From contig NC_061795.1 of assembly GCF_021462225.1 (NCBI RefSeq), positions 8,556,001-8,620,000 of the forward strand: DNA of 64,000 bases. Direction: 5' to 3'. Positions 11,307-22,723 of the stretch are shown piece by piece (position 1 is the stretch's first letter; each line of letters begins with the position of its first letter). The notes under the pieces were generated by a model. It was not told the origin of the DNA. It ran no database searches and worked only from the letters and a program-made list of their open reading frames with translations. A program made the position numbers and the translations under genes. This DNA comes from Girardinichthys multiradiatus. Taxonomy: Eukaryota > Chordata > Actinopteri > Cyprinodontiformes > Goodeidae.

Positions 11307-11940
11307 GTAAGTGTGCAGTATAAATGCAAAAGGAATCCTAAAATAAATATTTGTGTGTTATTCACTGATGACTGAATTGGATCAGTTGCTTCTTCTGAAG
11401 ACTAAAAATATTATTAGAAGAATTTTTCCACACCATTTAGGAGGGCAGTACAATATTAGTAAAATATGGAGTTGCAATATTACTGGGATATATTCCGATA
11501 GCAGTATCAGTTCTGATTAACCCACACTTATTCACTGGCCTGCAGAGTGTTTGCCCAGCAAGTATCGTACCCAAGCAGTCGATTGTGATGTACACTACCA
11601 GTGAAAAGTTTAAGAAACACTTTCTCATTTAATGGTTTTCTTTATTTTCAGTACTTTTTACATTGTACTTAGATCCTTACTGACTTCTTCACTGAAGGCA
11701 TCAGAATTGTGAATGAACACATGTGGAATTATGTAGCAAACTAACTTCATGTATGTTTTATATTTTAGATTCCTTGAAGTAGCCGTCCTTTGCTGTGATG
11801 ACTGAAATATTAACCTTTGGCCGACTCTCTATGAACCTCTGGGAAGTTCTTGCAAGACTCTTTGTAAAACTAATTCAGGTGACCACCTCATGAAGTTCAT
11901 GGAGAGAAGGCCAAGAGATCAAAGCAGTCATCAGAGCAAA

Positions 11941-11953
11941 GTGACTATTTTGT
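11941..11953. repeat. Target-site duplication, left copy
   Basis: GTGACTATTTTGT is repeated exactly at 14997-15009 and brackets the Rex3-like LINE. Confidence 0.92.
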
Positions 11954-11975
11954 TCGTTCGTTCGTCGTCTTCCGC

Positions 11976-14273
11976 TTATCCAGGACCGGGTGGCGGGGGC
12001 AGCAGACTCAGCAGAGACGCCCAGACGTCCCTCTCTCCAGACACCTCCTCCAGTTCCTCCAGGGGGAGCCCAAGGCGTTCCCAGGCCAGCCGAGAGACAT
12101 AGTCCCTCCAGCGTGTTCTGGGCCTCCTCCCGGTGGGACGTGCCTGGAACACCTCCCGAGGAAGGCGTCCAGGAGGCATCCGGTATAGATGCCCGAGCCA
12201 CCTCAACTGGCTCCTCTCGATGTGGAGGAGCAGCGGCTCTACTCCGAGCCCCTCCCGGATGGCCGAGCTACTCACCCTATCTCTAAGGGAGTGCCCGGCC
12301 ACCCTACGGAGGAAGCTCATTTCAGCCGCTTGTATCCGTAATCTCGTTCTTTCGGTCATGACCCAAAGTTCATGGCCATAGGTGAGGGTAGGAACGTAGA
12401 CCGACCAGTAAATTGAGAGCTTTGCTTTTCGGCTCAGCTCTCTCTTCACCACAATGGACCGGCACAGCGCCCCCATTACTGTGGCAGCCGCACCGATCCG
12501 TCTGTCGATCTCCCGCTCCATTCTTCCCTCACTCGTGAACAAGACCCCAAGATACTTAAACTCCTCCACTTGAGGCAGGAACTCCCCTCCAACCTGAAGA
12601 GGACAAGCCACCCTTTTCCGGTCGAGTACCATGGTCTCGGACTTGGAGGAGCTGATCCTCATCCCAGCCGCTTCACACTCGGCTGCGAACCGCCACAGCG
12701 CATGCTGTAGGTCTTGGCTAGAGGGTGCCAGCAGGACCACGTCATCCGCAAAAAGAAGAGACAAAATCCACTGGTCCCCAAACCAGACCCCCTCCGGCCC
12801 TTGGCTGCGTCTAGAAATCCTGTCCATAAAAGTTATGAACAGGACCGGTGACAAAGGGCAGCCCTGCCGGAGTCCAACATGCACTGGGAACAGGTCCGAC
12901 TTAGTGCCGGCAATGCGGACCAAACTCCTGCTCCGCTCGTACAGGGACCGGATGGCCCCTAATAAAGGGCCCCCGATTCCATACTCCTGGAGCACCCCCC
13001 ACAGGGCATCACGAGGGACACAGTCGAATGCCTTCTCCAGGTCCACAAAACACATGTGAACCGGTTGGGCAAACTCCCACGAACCCTCGAGCACCCTGTA
13101 GAGGGTATAGAGCGGGTCCAGTGTTCCACGGCTGGGACGAAAACCACACTGCTCCTCCTGAAGCCGAGGTTCGACTATCGGTCGGACTCTCCTCTCCAAT
13201 ACCCTGGCGTAGGCTTTACCAGGGAGGCTGAGGAGTGTGATCCCCCTGTAGTTGGAACACACCCTCCGGTCCCCCTTCTTATAAAGGGGGACCACCAGCC
13301 CAGTCTGCCAGTCCAGAGGCACTGTCCCCGACTGCCACGCAATGTTGAAGAGGCATGTCAGCCATGACAGCCCTACAACATCCAGAGACTTGAGGTACTC
13401 AGGGCGGATCTCATCCACCCCCGAAGCCTTGCCACCGCGGAGCTTTTTAACCACCTCGGTGACTTCAGCCTGGGTGATGAAAGAGTCCAACCCCGAGTCC
13501 CCAGCCTCTGTTTCCACCAAGGAATGCGTGATGGCAGGATTGAGTAGATCCTCGAAGTACTCCTTCCACCGCCCGATAATGTCCTCAGTCGAGGTCAGCA
13601 GTCTCCCGCCCCCACTGTAAACAGTGTTGGCAAAGCACTGCTTCCCCCTCCTGAGGCGCCGGACGGTTTGCCAGAATCGCTTCGAGGCCAACCGGTAGTC
13701 CTTCTCCATGGCCTCACCGAACTCTTCCCAGGCCCGAGTTTTTGCCTCTGCCACAGCCCGGGCCGCAGCACGCTTGGCCTCACGGTACCCGTCAGCCGCC
13801 TCAGGAGTCCCACAAGCCAACCACAGCCGATAGGACTCCTTCTTCAGCTTAACAGCATCCCTTACTGCCGGTGTCCACCACTGGGTTCTGGGATTGCCGC
13901 CACGACAGGCACCGCAGACCTTACGGCCGGAGCTATGGGCAGCAGCATCGACAATAGATGCGGAGAACATGTTCCACTCGGACTCTATGTCTCCAACATC
14001 CCCCGGGATCTGGTCGAAGCTCTCCCGGAGGTGGGAGTTGAATACATCCCTGGCCGAGGGCTCCGCCAGGCGTTCCCAGCAGACCCTCACTATGCGCTTG
14101 GGCCTGCCAAGTCTGTCTGGCTTTCTCCTACTCCAGCGGATCCAACTCACCACCAGGTGATGATCAGTGGACAGCTCAGCCCCTCTCTTCACCCGAGTGT
14201 CCAAAACATGCGGCCGAAGGTCTGATGATACGACAACAAAGTCCTGCCTAGGGTGTCCTGGTGCCAAGTGCAC
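11976..14273 (-). pseudogene. Rex3-like LINE ORF, reverse transcriptase part
   Basis: A 765-codon open frame. The RT fingers and palm are visible: RGGKASGVDEIRPEYLK, FVDLEKAFDCVPRD (motif A), GLRQGCPLSPVLF (motif B) and FADDVVLLAPS (motif C, with FADD at residues 508-511). Then follows a C-terminal region with YGHELWVMTERTRLRIQAAE and RRPRTRWRDYVSRLAWERLG, characteristic of the RTE/Rex3 group. The catalytic aspartates are present. The frame begins downstream of the endonuclease because of upstream frameshifts, so it is called a pseudogene although the RT frame itself is open. Confidence 0.9.
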
Positions 14274-14383
14274 TGATGGACACCCTTATGTTTTAACATG
14301 GTGTTCGTTATGGACAATCCGTGACTAGCACAGAAGTCCAATAACAAAACACCACTCGGATTCAGATCGGGGAGGCCGTCCAA
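14189..14383 (-). pseudogene. Rex3-like LINE, out-of-frame piece of endonuclease
   Basis: This frame carries [20 protein letters not shown] then [11 protein letters not shown], the segment that normally links the endonuclease core to the RT domain. It bridges the two larger frames in a third frame, showing two separate frameshifting changes. Confidence 0.8.
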
Positions 14384-14913
14384 ATCACGCCTCTCCAGGT
14401 GTCACTGTCGTTCCCCACGTGGGCGTTGAAGTCCCCCAGCAGAATAATGGAGTCCCCGGGAGGGGCACTATCCAGCACCCCCGACAGGGACGCCAAGAAG
14501 GCCGGGTACTCTGCACTACCACTCAGCCCGTAGGCTGAAATAATAGTCAGAGACCTCTCCCCAACCCGAAGGCGCAGGGATACGACCCTCTCATCCACTG
14601 GGGTAAACCCCAACACGAGACGGCTGAGCTGGGGGGCAACAAGCAAACCCACACCAGCCCGCCGCCTCTCCCCGTGGGCCACTCCAGAGTAGAAGAGAGT
14701 CCAACCCCTCTCAAGGAGATGAGTTCCAGAGCCCACGCTGTGCGTGGAGGCGAGCCCGACTATTTCTAGTCGATATCTCTCCACCTCCCGCACAAGCTCA
14801 GGCTCCTTCCCCCCCAGCGAGGTGACATTCCACGTCCCTAGAGCCAGCCTAAGCATCCGGGGATCGGGCCGCTGAGGTCTCCACCTTCGTCCGCCACCCA
14901 ATCCTCTTTGCAC
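14362..14913 (-). pseudogene. Rex3-like LINE, endonuclease N-terminal part
   Basis: The frame encodes [39 protein letters not shown] and [18 protein letters not shown], motifs of the apurinic-type endonuclease that nicks target DNA for target-primed reverse transcription. The GDFN metal/phosphate motif is intact. The frame breaks right after DTWRGVI. Confidence 0.88.
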
Positions 14914-14996
14914 CGGTCCCTCACAGTTCCCCCTGCAGGTGGTGGGCCCACTGGGGGATGGCCTCGCGTCTCTCGTTCGGGCTTGGCCCGGCCGGG

Positions 14997-15009
14997 GTGA
15001 CTATTTTGT
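14997..15009. repeat. Target-site duplication, right copy
   Basis: GTGACTATTTTGT, identical to 11941-11953. Confidence 0.92.
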
Positions 15010-15193
15010 ATTAATCTAAAATATAAAAATGTTTAGTCAAGCAAGAGGAACTATTGAGTGACCCAACAGGGTCACTCAGTAGTATGTTTATAAAATACTG
15101 AATATTCCTCCTCATTAGTTGACTTGGCTGATCAGCTACCTGGAAAGCACAGAACCATACCATCTGCAGTGCTGCCGGACAACTGACAGATTT

Positions 15194-15818
15194 GCCCCTT
15201 TTCCACTGGCTAGTTTTAGTTTTAGTGTTTTCTCTGACCCACTGACGGCTGAAACCCCACCTCCAGCCTTCATTGTAGTGCACTGTGCTGCCATTAACAT
15301 TACTGTGACATTGTCATATTAAAGTAATCTGCGTGAAACCATTAAAAAAATAAATAGAAAATAAAAACATAAATGAGCTAAATACTAATAATGTTTGTAT
15401 TATTCTATATGCAAAAGTGTCATATATATTTTTTTCCTTTTTAAAATGATCCACTGGGATAATTATCTGGACCACAGCCCAGCCAGAACTTCTAAAATAA
15501 GGCTCAGGGGTTTTGATGTGAGGGTGTGTGGCTGGAGTAGTGGAGAGGAGAGACTGGTGAAGCTCCTAAATTTGCCTGAAGAAGTTACAATTCTGGGCTT
15601 TATGAGGAAGTTTTTGTCTCAGCCATGACAATAACGAGGACAAGGACTCTAAAGTGCAAAACCATGGATTTCTGACTGCAGTGAAATTAGTTTTAGGTTG
15701 GAAATTTGTGCTCCATGGATTCAGCGGGACTTCTTCCCATTTCACACGATGCAGGAAGTCTGATTATGGCCAGCTGCTCCCTGCTTGCTCCCTCCTCCTG
15801 CAGATGGTGGTTTGCTGA
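15194..15818 (-). mobile_element. Palindromic DNA element, copy 1 (interrupted)
   Basis: It starts GCCCCTTTTCCACTGGCTAG. It then matches the reverse complement of the 16177-16988 element, including the segment CTCCTGCAGATGGTGGTTTG at about 15794-15813. Roughly 15283-15645 is an extra segment absent from the other copy. Only one terminal repeat is retained. Confidence 0.7.
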
Positions 15819-16176
15819 AATCAAAAAGGGACAAAAATCTACGTTTATTTTGTTCCTGAGAGTTTGAGTAATCAGCTGATCTGATGAATTACTTATTATT
15901 CCCCTATAAGGGAAAGTGAAATTGTCATGTAGCTCATAATTAATGTACTTAGAATCATTGTAAATAAAAAGAAAATCCTCTAATATAGTATTGTAGCCCA
16001 CTGATAGAAAAATTTGCCTTCAGAAATCTCTGAATGTGTTAACTTTCAAATAAGCTCATGGTGATGTGTCATCTTTCTATGAGGGAGTGATCACAGATAA
16101 TAACTTCACAGTACCTGACTGTAAAAAAATCTCATATTTCCTTTAAACTGTAAACAGGCTTTGTATTTGTCTTTAT

Positions 16177-16988
16177 TGCCCCTTTTCCACTGAATCGATT
16201 TGGCCCTACTCGACTCCACTCGGCTGGCTATTCGAGCGTTTCCATTACTGTTTTTTCAGTACTGGTACCTAGGTTTTTGGTCCCTGTTCCTGAGCAGGTA
16301 CGACCGGGGCTGAGTCGGGACTATATGTGACGTGAACAGACTGCTGTTTACTAATTGGCCATTGGACCAGGAGAAACGAGAAGGTTTTCGCTGAGGTAGT
16401 GGAGAGAAAAGTTAATAAAACTCAAGAGCGACTACAATAATATTAAGGACCACAATGGCCGGAGCAAGTAAAACCAAAATATAATTGTACTATTTACAAA
16501 TTATAAACCATGCCTGAAGGCTGATAGAAAAGAAAAAGGACCCCATGTCAGCTTTCTGAATTACACAGTTAGGGGGCTCTCTATTAAATAACATCATAAA
16601 CCAGCTGATCACACATAAAATCAGCTGTTCAGCCGCACAAACATTTCTCCCAAAACACACAGAAGAATACCACCATGAAACAGTATGTTTGGTTTGGAAC
16701 TTTATTGACAGTCCTTCAGCAAACCACCATCTGCAGGAGGAGGGAGTAGACAGAGAGCAGCTGGCCGTAATCAGACTGCCTGCATCGGGTCAAGCGGCAG
16801 AAAGACCCCGCTGAATCGAATATCCAAAATCCAACCTAATACTAACCTCACCGTGGTCATAAGTCCGCGGTTTTGTTTTTTAAAGTCTTACACTGACAGC
16901 TGGAGGTGGAGTCTGTTTTCAAGTCATAGCTCCAGCCGTCAGTAGAGCGGGGCCGCGCCGCCTAAAATGAGCCAGTGGAAAAGGGGCA
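16177..16988. mobile_element. Non-autonomous DNA element with 16 bp terminal repeats
   Basis: Perfect terminal inverted repeats TGCCCCTTTTCCACTG (16177-16192) and CAGTGGAAAAGGGGCA (16973-16988) bound an 812 bp element with no transposase. Ends of this type resemble Harbinger-like MITEs of fish. The 3 bp flanks TAT and TGT are an imperfect match, so the superfamily is an inference. Confidence 0.8.
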
Positions 16989-17396
16989 TGTGTGTGTTGT
17001 ACAGAAAACAAATGACTGATTTAGATGTTATTTCTATCTCTGGGTTCTCTAGCACTTTTGAAACACAAGAAAAATTCAATGTTCAACTTAAACAAAATTT
17101 TAAAAATGAAGTTTGCAGTGGGCAAACGTTTTTCCAAAGTTAAGTTTGAAATATGTGCAAAAACCAAAACAAAATAATAAAATGTGTGATGCAGAAGCTG
17201 GGTGCAGAAGTTAAATTAAGTGGGCTAAAAGAGTGGAGGAGACTGATTTAATTAATGGCAGAAATTATCTTAGAGCTGCCATCATGCTAAAGTGTTGATG
17301 GGTTTAGCTAGGTATTTAGTTGTTACTATACAGTACAAGAAAAATGATTGGAATGATCATTTCCAGCCCCAGCATGTATGTTTTCACACCTTTCAG
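16989..17396. other. Intron end before exon 2
   Basis: AT-rich intron without recognised elements. It ends in the acceptor CACACCTTTCAG at 17385-17396. Confidence 0.5.
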
Positions 17397-17536
17397 GTGG
17401 TCCTGAACCCCACCACGAGTGGACCAAAGCAAGCAGAGTTCCATAGGATGGTGGTCCCAAAAAACAGCCAGGACACAGATCTGAGGATCAAACTAGCAGT
17501 CCGCATGGGCAAACCTCCCAACATGAAGCATAGTGG
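17397..17536 (+). CDS. cadps2: cadps2 exon 2 of 6 in window (end of C2-like region)
   Basis: The exon encodes [37 protein letters not shown] and NMKHSG, matching the CAPS segment between the C2-like domain and the PH domain. The VVPKNSQD form resembles CADPS2 rather than CADPS1 as I remember the paralogues. The acceptor is TTTCAG and the donor is GTGAGT at 17537. The 140 nt give 46 codons plus two bases, so the last glycine (GG/G) is split with the next exon, which indeed starts with one leftover base. Confidence 0.94.
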
Positions 17537-18164
17537 GTGAGTTTGCCGTTAGTTCTTTGTTTTAGTGTCCATGTTGGATTGATAAGGGAAAGAGAGAGTT
17601 TAGCTACATAGGTTCCTAAAAATCATACAGAACATAGGATGTTCACATACTGTAACCTTTTTAAGTTTTTGCAGTGTTTTAGATAATGTATGGCAGAGTG
17701 GACATTATAGCAAAGCAACATAATGATCAAATCATTGCTGCTGTATGTAAAGTTGAGTTTCCAATTCGCATGCCCTGTTTTAAGGGTCAGCTTCCTGTAC
17801 ATTCACTTAAATCTGTGCTGAGGCTCCTTTCTACATTCCCTCAGGGATCCAGTTGTGATGAATGGATACAGGGACGGAAATGACATAAGCACTTTTTTTT
17901 GTTGTATTGTCCAATTAAAGTCACATCCGCTCACACACTGTTCATACAATTGTACCGATACAAAATATGGAAATGTAACTTGAGGTTCAGTGTCTTGCTC
18001 AAGGAGATTAGGCATCATTAAAGCTGGAGTTGAACTTGAAATCTTCCAGTTGCCAGACTGTTACTTTCCCCATTGATTTACTGTCACCTTGTGCTTTGGG
18101 TTGTAAGAGGAAAAAGAAAAGAACGACAAAAAAACAAAATCATTTATTGTAATTTGGCATACAG
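17537..18164. other. Start of a 16.2 kb intron, nothing recognised
   Basis: No coding or repeat feature is supported between the splice donor and the fossil transposon that follows. Confidence 0.4.
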
Positions 18165-18530
18165 TGCAGTGTCCTGCAAAATTATTCATACCCTTTTAAC
18201 TTTTTCATTTTACATCTCCAAACTTTATTGTGGTTTATTGGCGCTTTAGTAGTTGGACATAATTGTAAAGAGCAGGAGAGCAAATGCATTATTTCAGATT
18301 TCTGTTCAAATAATAGCCTATTTGAATAAAAACATTCACAAAGCACTTTTATCTGCAAGTCTAAAGATTTTGCATATCTAAAACTGCTTATTTTTTGGCG
18401 GGCTTTCTGTCACATAAATAAGGTTTGATCTTAACGATCCCATGTCATCTCTGGCTTTATGTACATGGTGGTTATCCTGCTGGAAGGTGAACTTCCACCC
18501 CAGTCTCAAGTCTTCTGCAGCCTCTAAAGG
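18165..18530 (-). mobile_element. Fossil Tc1-like fragment
   Basis: It begins with ACAGTGCAGTGTCCTGCAAA and ATTATTCATACCC, resembling Tc1-type terminal sequence. It continues with minus-strand transposase remnants such as GGTTATCCTGCTGGAAGGTG. It is heavily decayed and stops near 18530. Confidence 0.55.
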
Positions 18531-18890
18531 TGCATTCCAACCGAGCGCGATTTCAGTGGATTTTTCAACTCATTCGCGTGCTGTCGCTCGCCTGACATTT
18601 TGCCAGCAATTCACGTGGTGAACAAGCAACAACACTCCACTCGCTCCACTCCATTCACCGCGTCATCAAACAGGAGGAGCTTCTATCTGCTGCTTGCCGG
18701 GTTCAACTCAACATGGAGCGAGTCACGGTGCGTTATTTATGGAAAGCCGCTTTTGCCAATGGCATCGATATCCCTGGGTTCACCAGAGACGGAACCAGAT
18801 TGGAGAGGACCACTACTCCAGGAGCACCGCTTTCTTATGGCTTTCTTCGTACTCTTCTTCTTCCATATTGCCATATTTGTGAAGCATTGT
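18531..18890 (+). mobile_element. DNA-transposon-like fragment, class unassigned
   Basis: A GC-richer block (GCGCGATTTCAGTGG, CGTGCTGTCGCTCGCCTGAC) holds a frame beginning near 18714 with ATGGAGCGAGTCACGGTGCG. It looks like the 5' portion of a Harbinger- or hAT-related element, but no catalytic domain is present. Confidence 0.35.
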
Positions 18891-19002
18891 GAATGTGTGT
18901 CCCCCCTCACAAATCTCTTGTGTTTTTGCTTTTTTTTTTTTTTTGCAAATTTCAGTATTAGATAAAAATAATTGGAGTAAATGCAAAAAGCAATTTTAAA
19001 TT

Positions 19003-20460
19003 ATGATTTCATTTAATAATAGCAAAATGCTATGCAAACCAACCTGGACCTCTGTAACGGGACAAACATCTTCCAAAATGTCCCACTTTTGTCTCATCAG
19101 TCCACAGATAGTTTTCCTAAAGCTCTTAAAGACATCAAGATGCTTTTTTGCAAACCTGAAATGGGTCTTTATGTTCTTTTTGGTCAGCAGTGCTTTTAAC
19201 TTTGGAACTCCCATGTAGGCCATTTTGCGTGGTCTCTTTCTCATTGTTTTATCACGAACATTGATCTTAACTGAGACACGTGATCCCTGCAGAGCTTAAA
19301 ATAATTTTGGTTAATCAGCCTCTTCTGGGAAGGTTACGTACACGTTATTGTACACAAGCAAGACAGCTACTGTCCATTTTTCAGTACATGTCAGAAAGGG
19401 TTGCTAAGTGGCATAGAAGCAAGACCCAGAACCTTTGAGGGAGCGTCTCATCTTTTCCAGTTTGAGGTACTGCATAACTTCTGTGATCCACTGTGAAAAT
19501 CATGAAGGCGAGGAATTTTTCCAATACAACAACACAAGGCGTCTGGCTAGCAGGGTACAGGCGGCTAGCATATTTAACTTATGACCATTCAATTTCCCAC
19601 TCTGTGAACAATGCTGAAGACAGCAACTAGGGACATAGATCACATGGCTCTTCTAAAATTTTAGTAAGCAAAAGAAGACTAACTACCAAAGGTAATGCAA
19701 CATTGAACATGTTCAGAACATATGTAGAAGGGTAGCAGGGGCCTGTTTACGCTTTTTCCAAGTGGGATCCAGAACTGGTCTAAATCTGGATAGTTTAGCT
19801 TTTGACCACTGGACTCACAGTACTTAGTGCTATTTTGAACTGAATAACAGTGTGGCATTGTTTGTCTACAGTTTTTGAAATTTTTTAGATCATTTATTTT
19901 TGAGTTTCTTTTTGTATCTACACAAGTTCTCTTGATCCAATATTAAAATTTGTTTGATGATCTGAAACATTTACGTGTGACAAAAAAGCATCAGAAGACA
20001 TCTGTATGACGTGAACATTTCACAGCAATATACATGATTATTAGATGTCCTGTTGACACATTTTTCCACCTTAACTGTGAATCTTTGTAGCTCCTCCATA
20101 GGCTACTGTCAATTTGCAGTAGCCTCCTCCTACTATGGGCCTGCTTGCTTTTTTTCTGATAAATTATCTCCTTGACCAACCTGTCAGTTTAGGTGGATGT
20201 CCATGTCTGCAGTTGGTCCATCCTCTCTTCATGTTAAGATGATGGACTGAACAGAGCTCTGTAAAACGTCGGATATTGCTCTAGAACCTAACCCGGGTTT
20301 AAAACGTATCCACAACTTTCCCCCTGACCTGTCTGCTGTGTTCCTTGGTCTTCATGATGGTGTTTGTGTTCTCTAATGTTCTCTAACAAACCTGAAGCCA
20401 GAAACAGAACAGCTGAATTTATACTGAGGTTAAATTATACACAGATTTTCTATAAAGAAT
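19003..20460 (-). mobile_element. Decayed DNA transposon (Tc1-like)
   Basis: The minus strand at 18996-19244 keeps a broken stretch reading MRKRPRKMAYMGVPKLKALL and KTHFRFAKKHLDVFKSFRKT, typical of the middle of a fish Tc1-type transposase. Further remnants (GGTCCATCCTCTCTTCATGT at 20216, GTGTTCCTTGGTCTTCATGA at 20338) fit the N-terminal side. Many stops and frameshifts show an old copy. Two different fossils could be juxtaposed here. Confidence 0.5.
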
Positions 20461-20485
20461 TTTGAAAATGTTGTCTTCTTCTTCC

Positions 20486-20513
20486 ACTTTTTAATACTGC
20501 AGTATTAAAAAGT
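20486..20513. repeat. Perfect 28-bp palindrome
   Basis: A fully self-complementary run centred on the PstI-type CTGCAG, with arms ACTTTTTAATACTG and its exact complement and no loop. It is not part of a recognised element. Confidence 0.93.
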
Positions 20514-21114
20514 ACAGTTCAGAACTTTAAGGACATCAGAACTCTTTCAAGGCAATGAAAACATAATTCTTGGCTTTTGTTTAGAACACCAATAGCGTTA
20601 CCTGCTGTTTAAATAAAGGGAGAAGTGTGCTGCAGGATCTGAAGATGAAAAGATAACATCTGATACACAATTTTAATGCCACCTAGCTTTAATATCACCA
20701 CAGAAACAGTTCACGTTTCTTCTGATCTGTGCCTTTGTTACAGCATGAAATATGATAAGAGCACAAACAGAAACCATAAGACACAGATCAGACTTATAAG
20801 GGCTGCACAACATCCACTCTGTTGCCAAAGGTATTAGGTCGCAGCACCAGATCATTGAATTCTGGTGTTCCAATCACTTTCATGGCTGCAGGAAGTTTGA
20901 TGTGGAGAAACAGAGTGCAGCGGAGGCTGCAGTTCTGGTTTTCTCATCTAACTATGAACACACTCCTAAACCTTGAGGAAGATCTTTACAGAGTAGTTAA
21001 AGTTGCTATTGCTGGAAACGGTGGGTCCATCAACAAACTGGACCTCATAGATTAAGAATAGGGTGTCATCAAAGTTTATGTCCATGTAGAAGTAGAGAAA
21101 TACTTTTGGCAGTA
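20514..21114. other. Unassigned sequence left of a Tc1-like copy
   Basis: No gene. The last part (about 21047-21100, AGATTAAGAATAGGGTGT) is also found at about 29317-29362, next to another Tc1-like copy, so it is dispersed-repeat sequence. Confidence 0.45.
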
Positions 21115-22723
21115 TACAGGTCCTTCTCAAAATATTAGCATATTGTGATAAAGTTAATTATTTTCCATAATGTCATGATGAAAATTTAACATTCATATAT
21201 TTTAGATTCATTGCACACTAACTGAAATATTTCAGGTCTTTTATTGTCTTAATATGGATGATTTTGGCATACAGCTCATGAAAACCCAAAATTCCTATCT
21301 CACAAAATTAGCATATCATTAAAAGGGTCTCTAAACTTTGCTATGAACCTAATCATCTGAATCAACGAGTTAACTCTAAACACCTGCAAAAGATTCCTGA
21401 GGCCTTTAAAACTCCCAGCCTGGTTCATCACTCAAAACCACAATAATGGGTAAGACTGCCGACCTGACTGCTGTCCAGAAGGCCACTATTGACACCCTCA
21501 AGCAAGAGGGTAAGACACAGAAATAAATTTCTGAACGAATAGGCTGTTCCCAGAGTGCTGTATCAAGGCACCTCAGTGGGAAGTATGTGGGAAGGAAAAA
21601 GTGTGGCAGAAAACGCTGCACAACGAGAAGAGGTGACCGGACCCTGAGGAAGATTGTGGAGAAGGGCCGATTCCAGACCTTGGGGGACCTGCGGAAGCAG
21701 TGGACTGAGTCTGGAGTAGAAACATCCAGATCCACCGTGCACAGGCGTGTGCAGGAAATGGGCTACAGGTGCCGCATTCCCCAGGTCAAGCCACTTTTGA
21801 ACCAGAAACAGCGGCAGAAGCGCCTGACCCGGGCTACAGAGAAGCAGCACTGGACTGTTGCTCAGTGGTCCAAAGTACTTTTTTCGGATGAAAGCAAATT
21901 CTGCATGTCATTCGGAAATCAAGGAGTCTGGAGGAAGACTGGGGAGAAGGAAATGCCAAAATGCCAGAAGTCCAGTGTCAAGTACCCACAGTCAGTGATG
22001 GTCTGGGGTGCCGTGTCAGCTGCTGGTGTTGGTCCACTGTGTTTTATCAAGGGCAGGGTCAATGCAGCTAGCTATCAGGAGATTTTGGAGCACTTCATGC
22101 TTCCATCTGCTGAAAAGCTTTATGGAGATGAAGATTTCATTTTTCAGCACGACCTGGCACCTGCTCACAGTGCCAAAACCACTGGTAAATGGTTTACTGA
22201 CCATGGTATCACTGTGCTCAATTGGCCTGCCAACTCTCCTGACCTGAACCCCATGGAGAATCTGTGGGATATTGTGAAGAGAACGTTGAGAGACTCAAGA
22301 CCCAACACTCTGGATGAGCTAAAGGCCGCTATCGAAGCATCCTGGGCCTCCATAAGACCTCAGCAGTGCCACAGGCTGATTGCCTCCATGCCACGCCGCA
22401 TTGAAGCTGTCATTTCTGCAAAAGGATTCCCGACCAAGTATTGAGTGCATAACTGTACATGATTATTTGAAGGTTGACGTTTTTTGTATTAAAAACACTT
22501 TTCTTTTATTGGTCGGATTAAATATGCTAATTTTGTGAGATAGGAATTTTGGGTTTTCATGAGCTGTATGCCAAAATCATCCGTATTAAGACAATAAAAC
22601 CCCTGAAATATTTCAGTTAGTGTGCAATGAATCTAAAATATATGAATGTTAAATTTTCATCATGACATTATGGAAAATAATGAACTTTATCACAATATGC
22701 TAATATTTTGAGAAGGACCTGTA
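21115..22723 (+). mobile_element. Tc1-like transposon, copy 1
   Basis: A complete element bounded by TA dinucleotides with outer ends CAGGTCCTTCTCAAAATATT and its complement. The terminal inverted repeats are long, about 200 bp, with a second internal AAATTAGCATAT motif, an IR/DR-like layout. The transposase gene is broken by a premature stop. Confidence 0.93.
21445..22444 (+). pseudogene. Tc1-like DD34E transposase, copy 1 (premature stop)
   Basis: The frame starts MGKTADLTAVQKATIDTLKQ, but a TAA replaces the glutamate codon after KTQK (near 21524). The rest is open as a 285-codon frame from 21587. LFSDESKF, QHDLAPAH and NPMENLW retain all three catalytic residues (DD34E). Compared with copy 2 it lacks the Ala-Arg pair after GNQG through an in-frame 6-base deletion. 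Both lesions are shared with copy 4. The N-terminal DNA-binding domain would be lost. Confidence 0.92.

Larger units (their letters stand above)
11954..14996 (-). mobile_element. Rex3/RTE-type LINE, nearly full length
   Basis: A 3.04 kb non-LTR retrotransposon on the minus strand with an apurinic-type endonuclease followed by a reverse transcriptase. Its 3' end at the left is a short TTCG-type tandem tail rather than poly(A), as in RTE elements. A 13 bp target duplication defines both ends. GC content is far higher than in the surrounding intron, typical of young Rex3 copies. Two frame disruptions near 14.27 and 14.37 kb separate the endonuclease from the RT frame, so this copy cannot make its full protein. 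Confidence 0.88.
11591..15034. mobile_element. Tc1-type MITE, interrupted by a LINE and missing its right end
   Basis: The left terminus TACACTACCAGTGAAAAGTT at 11591 matches the terminal repeat of the intact relative at 34505-35028. Internal sequence aligns up to 11953, then resumes at 15010 with AATCTAAAATATAAAAATG and stops near 15034. The gap is exactly the Rex3-like LINE (11954-14996). The right terminal repeat is absent, so this copy is immobile. Confidence 0.75.

Noticed and set aside
11890..14225. Many + strand open frames of 60-185 codons opposite the Rex3-like LINE
   Set aside because: They are antisense shadows of the GC-rich LINE coding sequence and contain no recognisable domains.
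21406..21850. Antisense frames repeated in the Tc1-like copies (MLLLCSPGQ..., MDLDVSTPD...)
   Set aside because: They recur at every copy of the transposon as reverse-strand shadows of the transposase gene.
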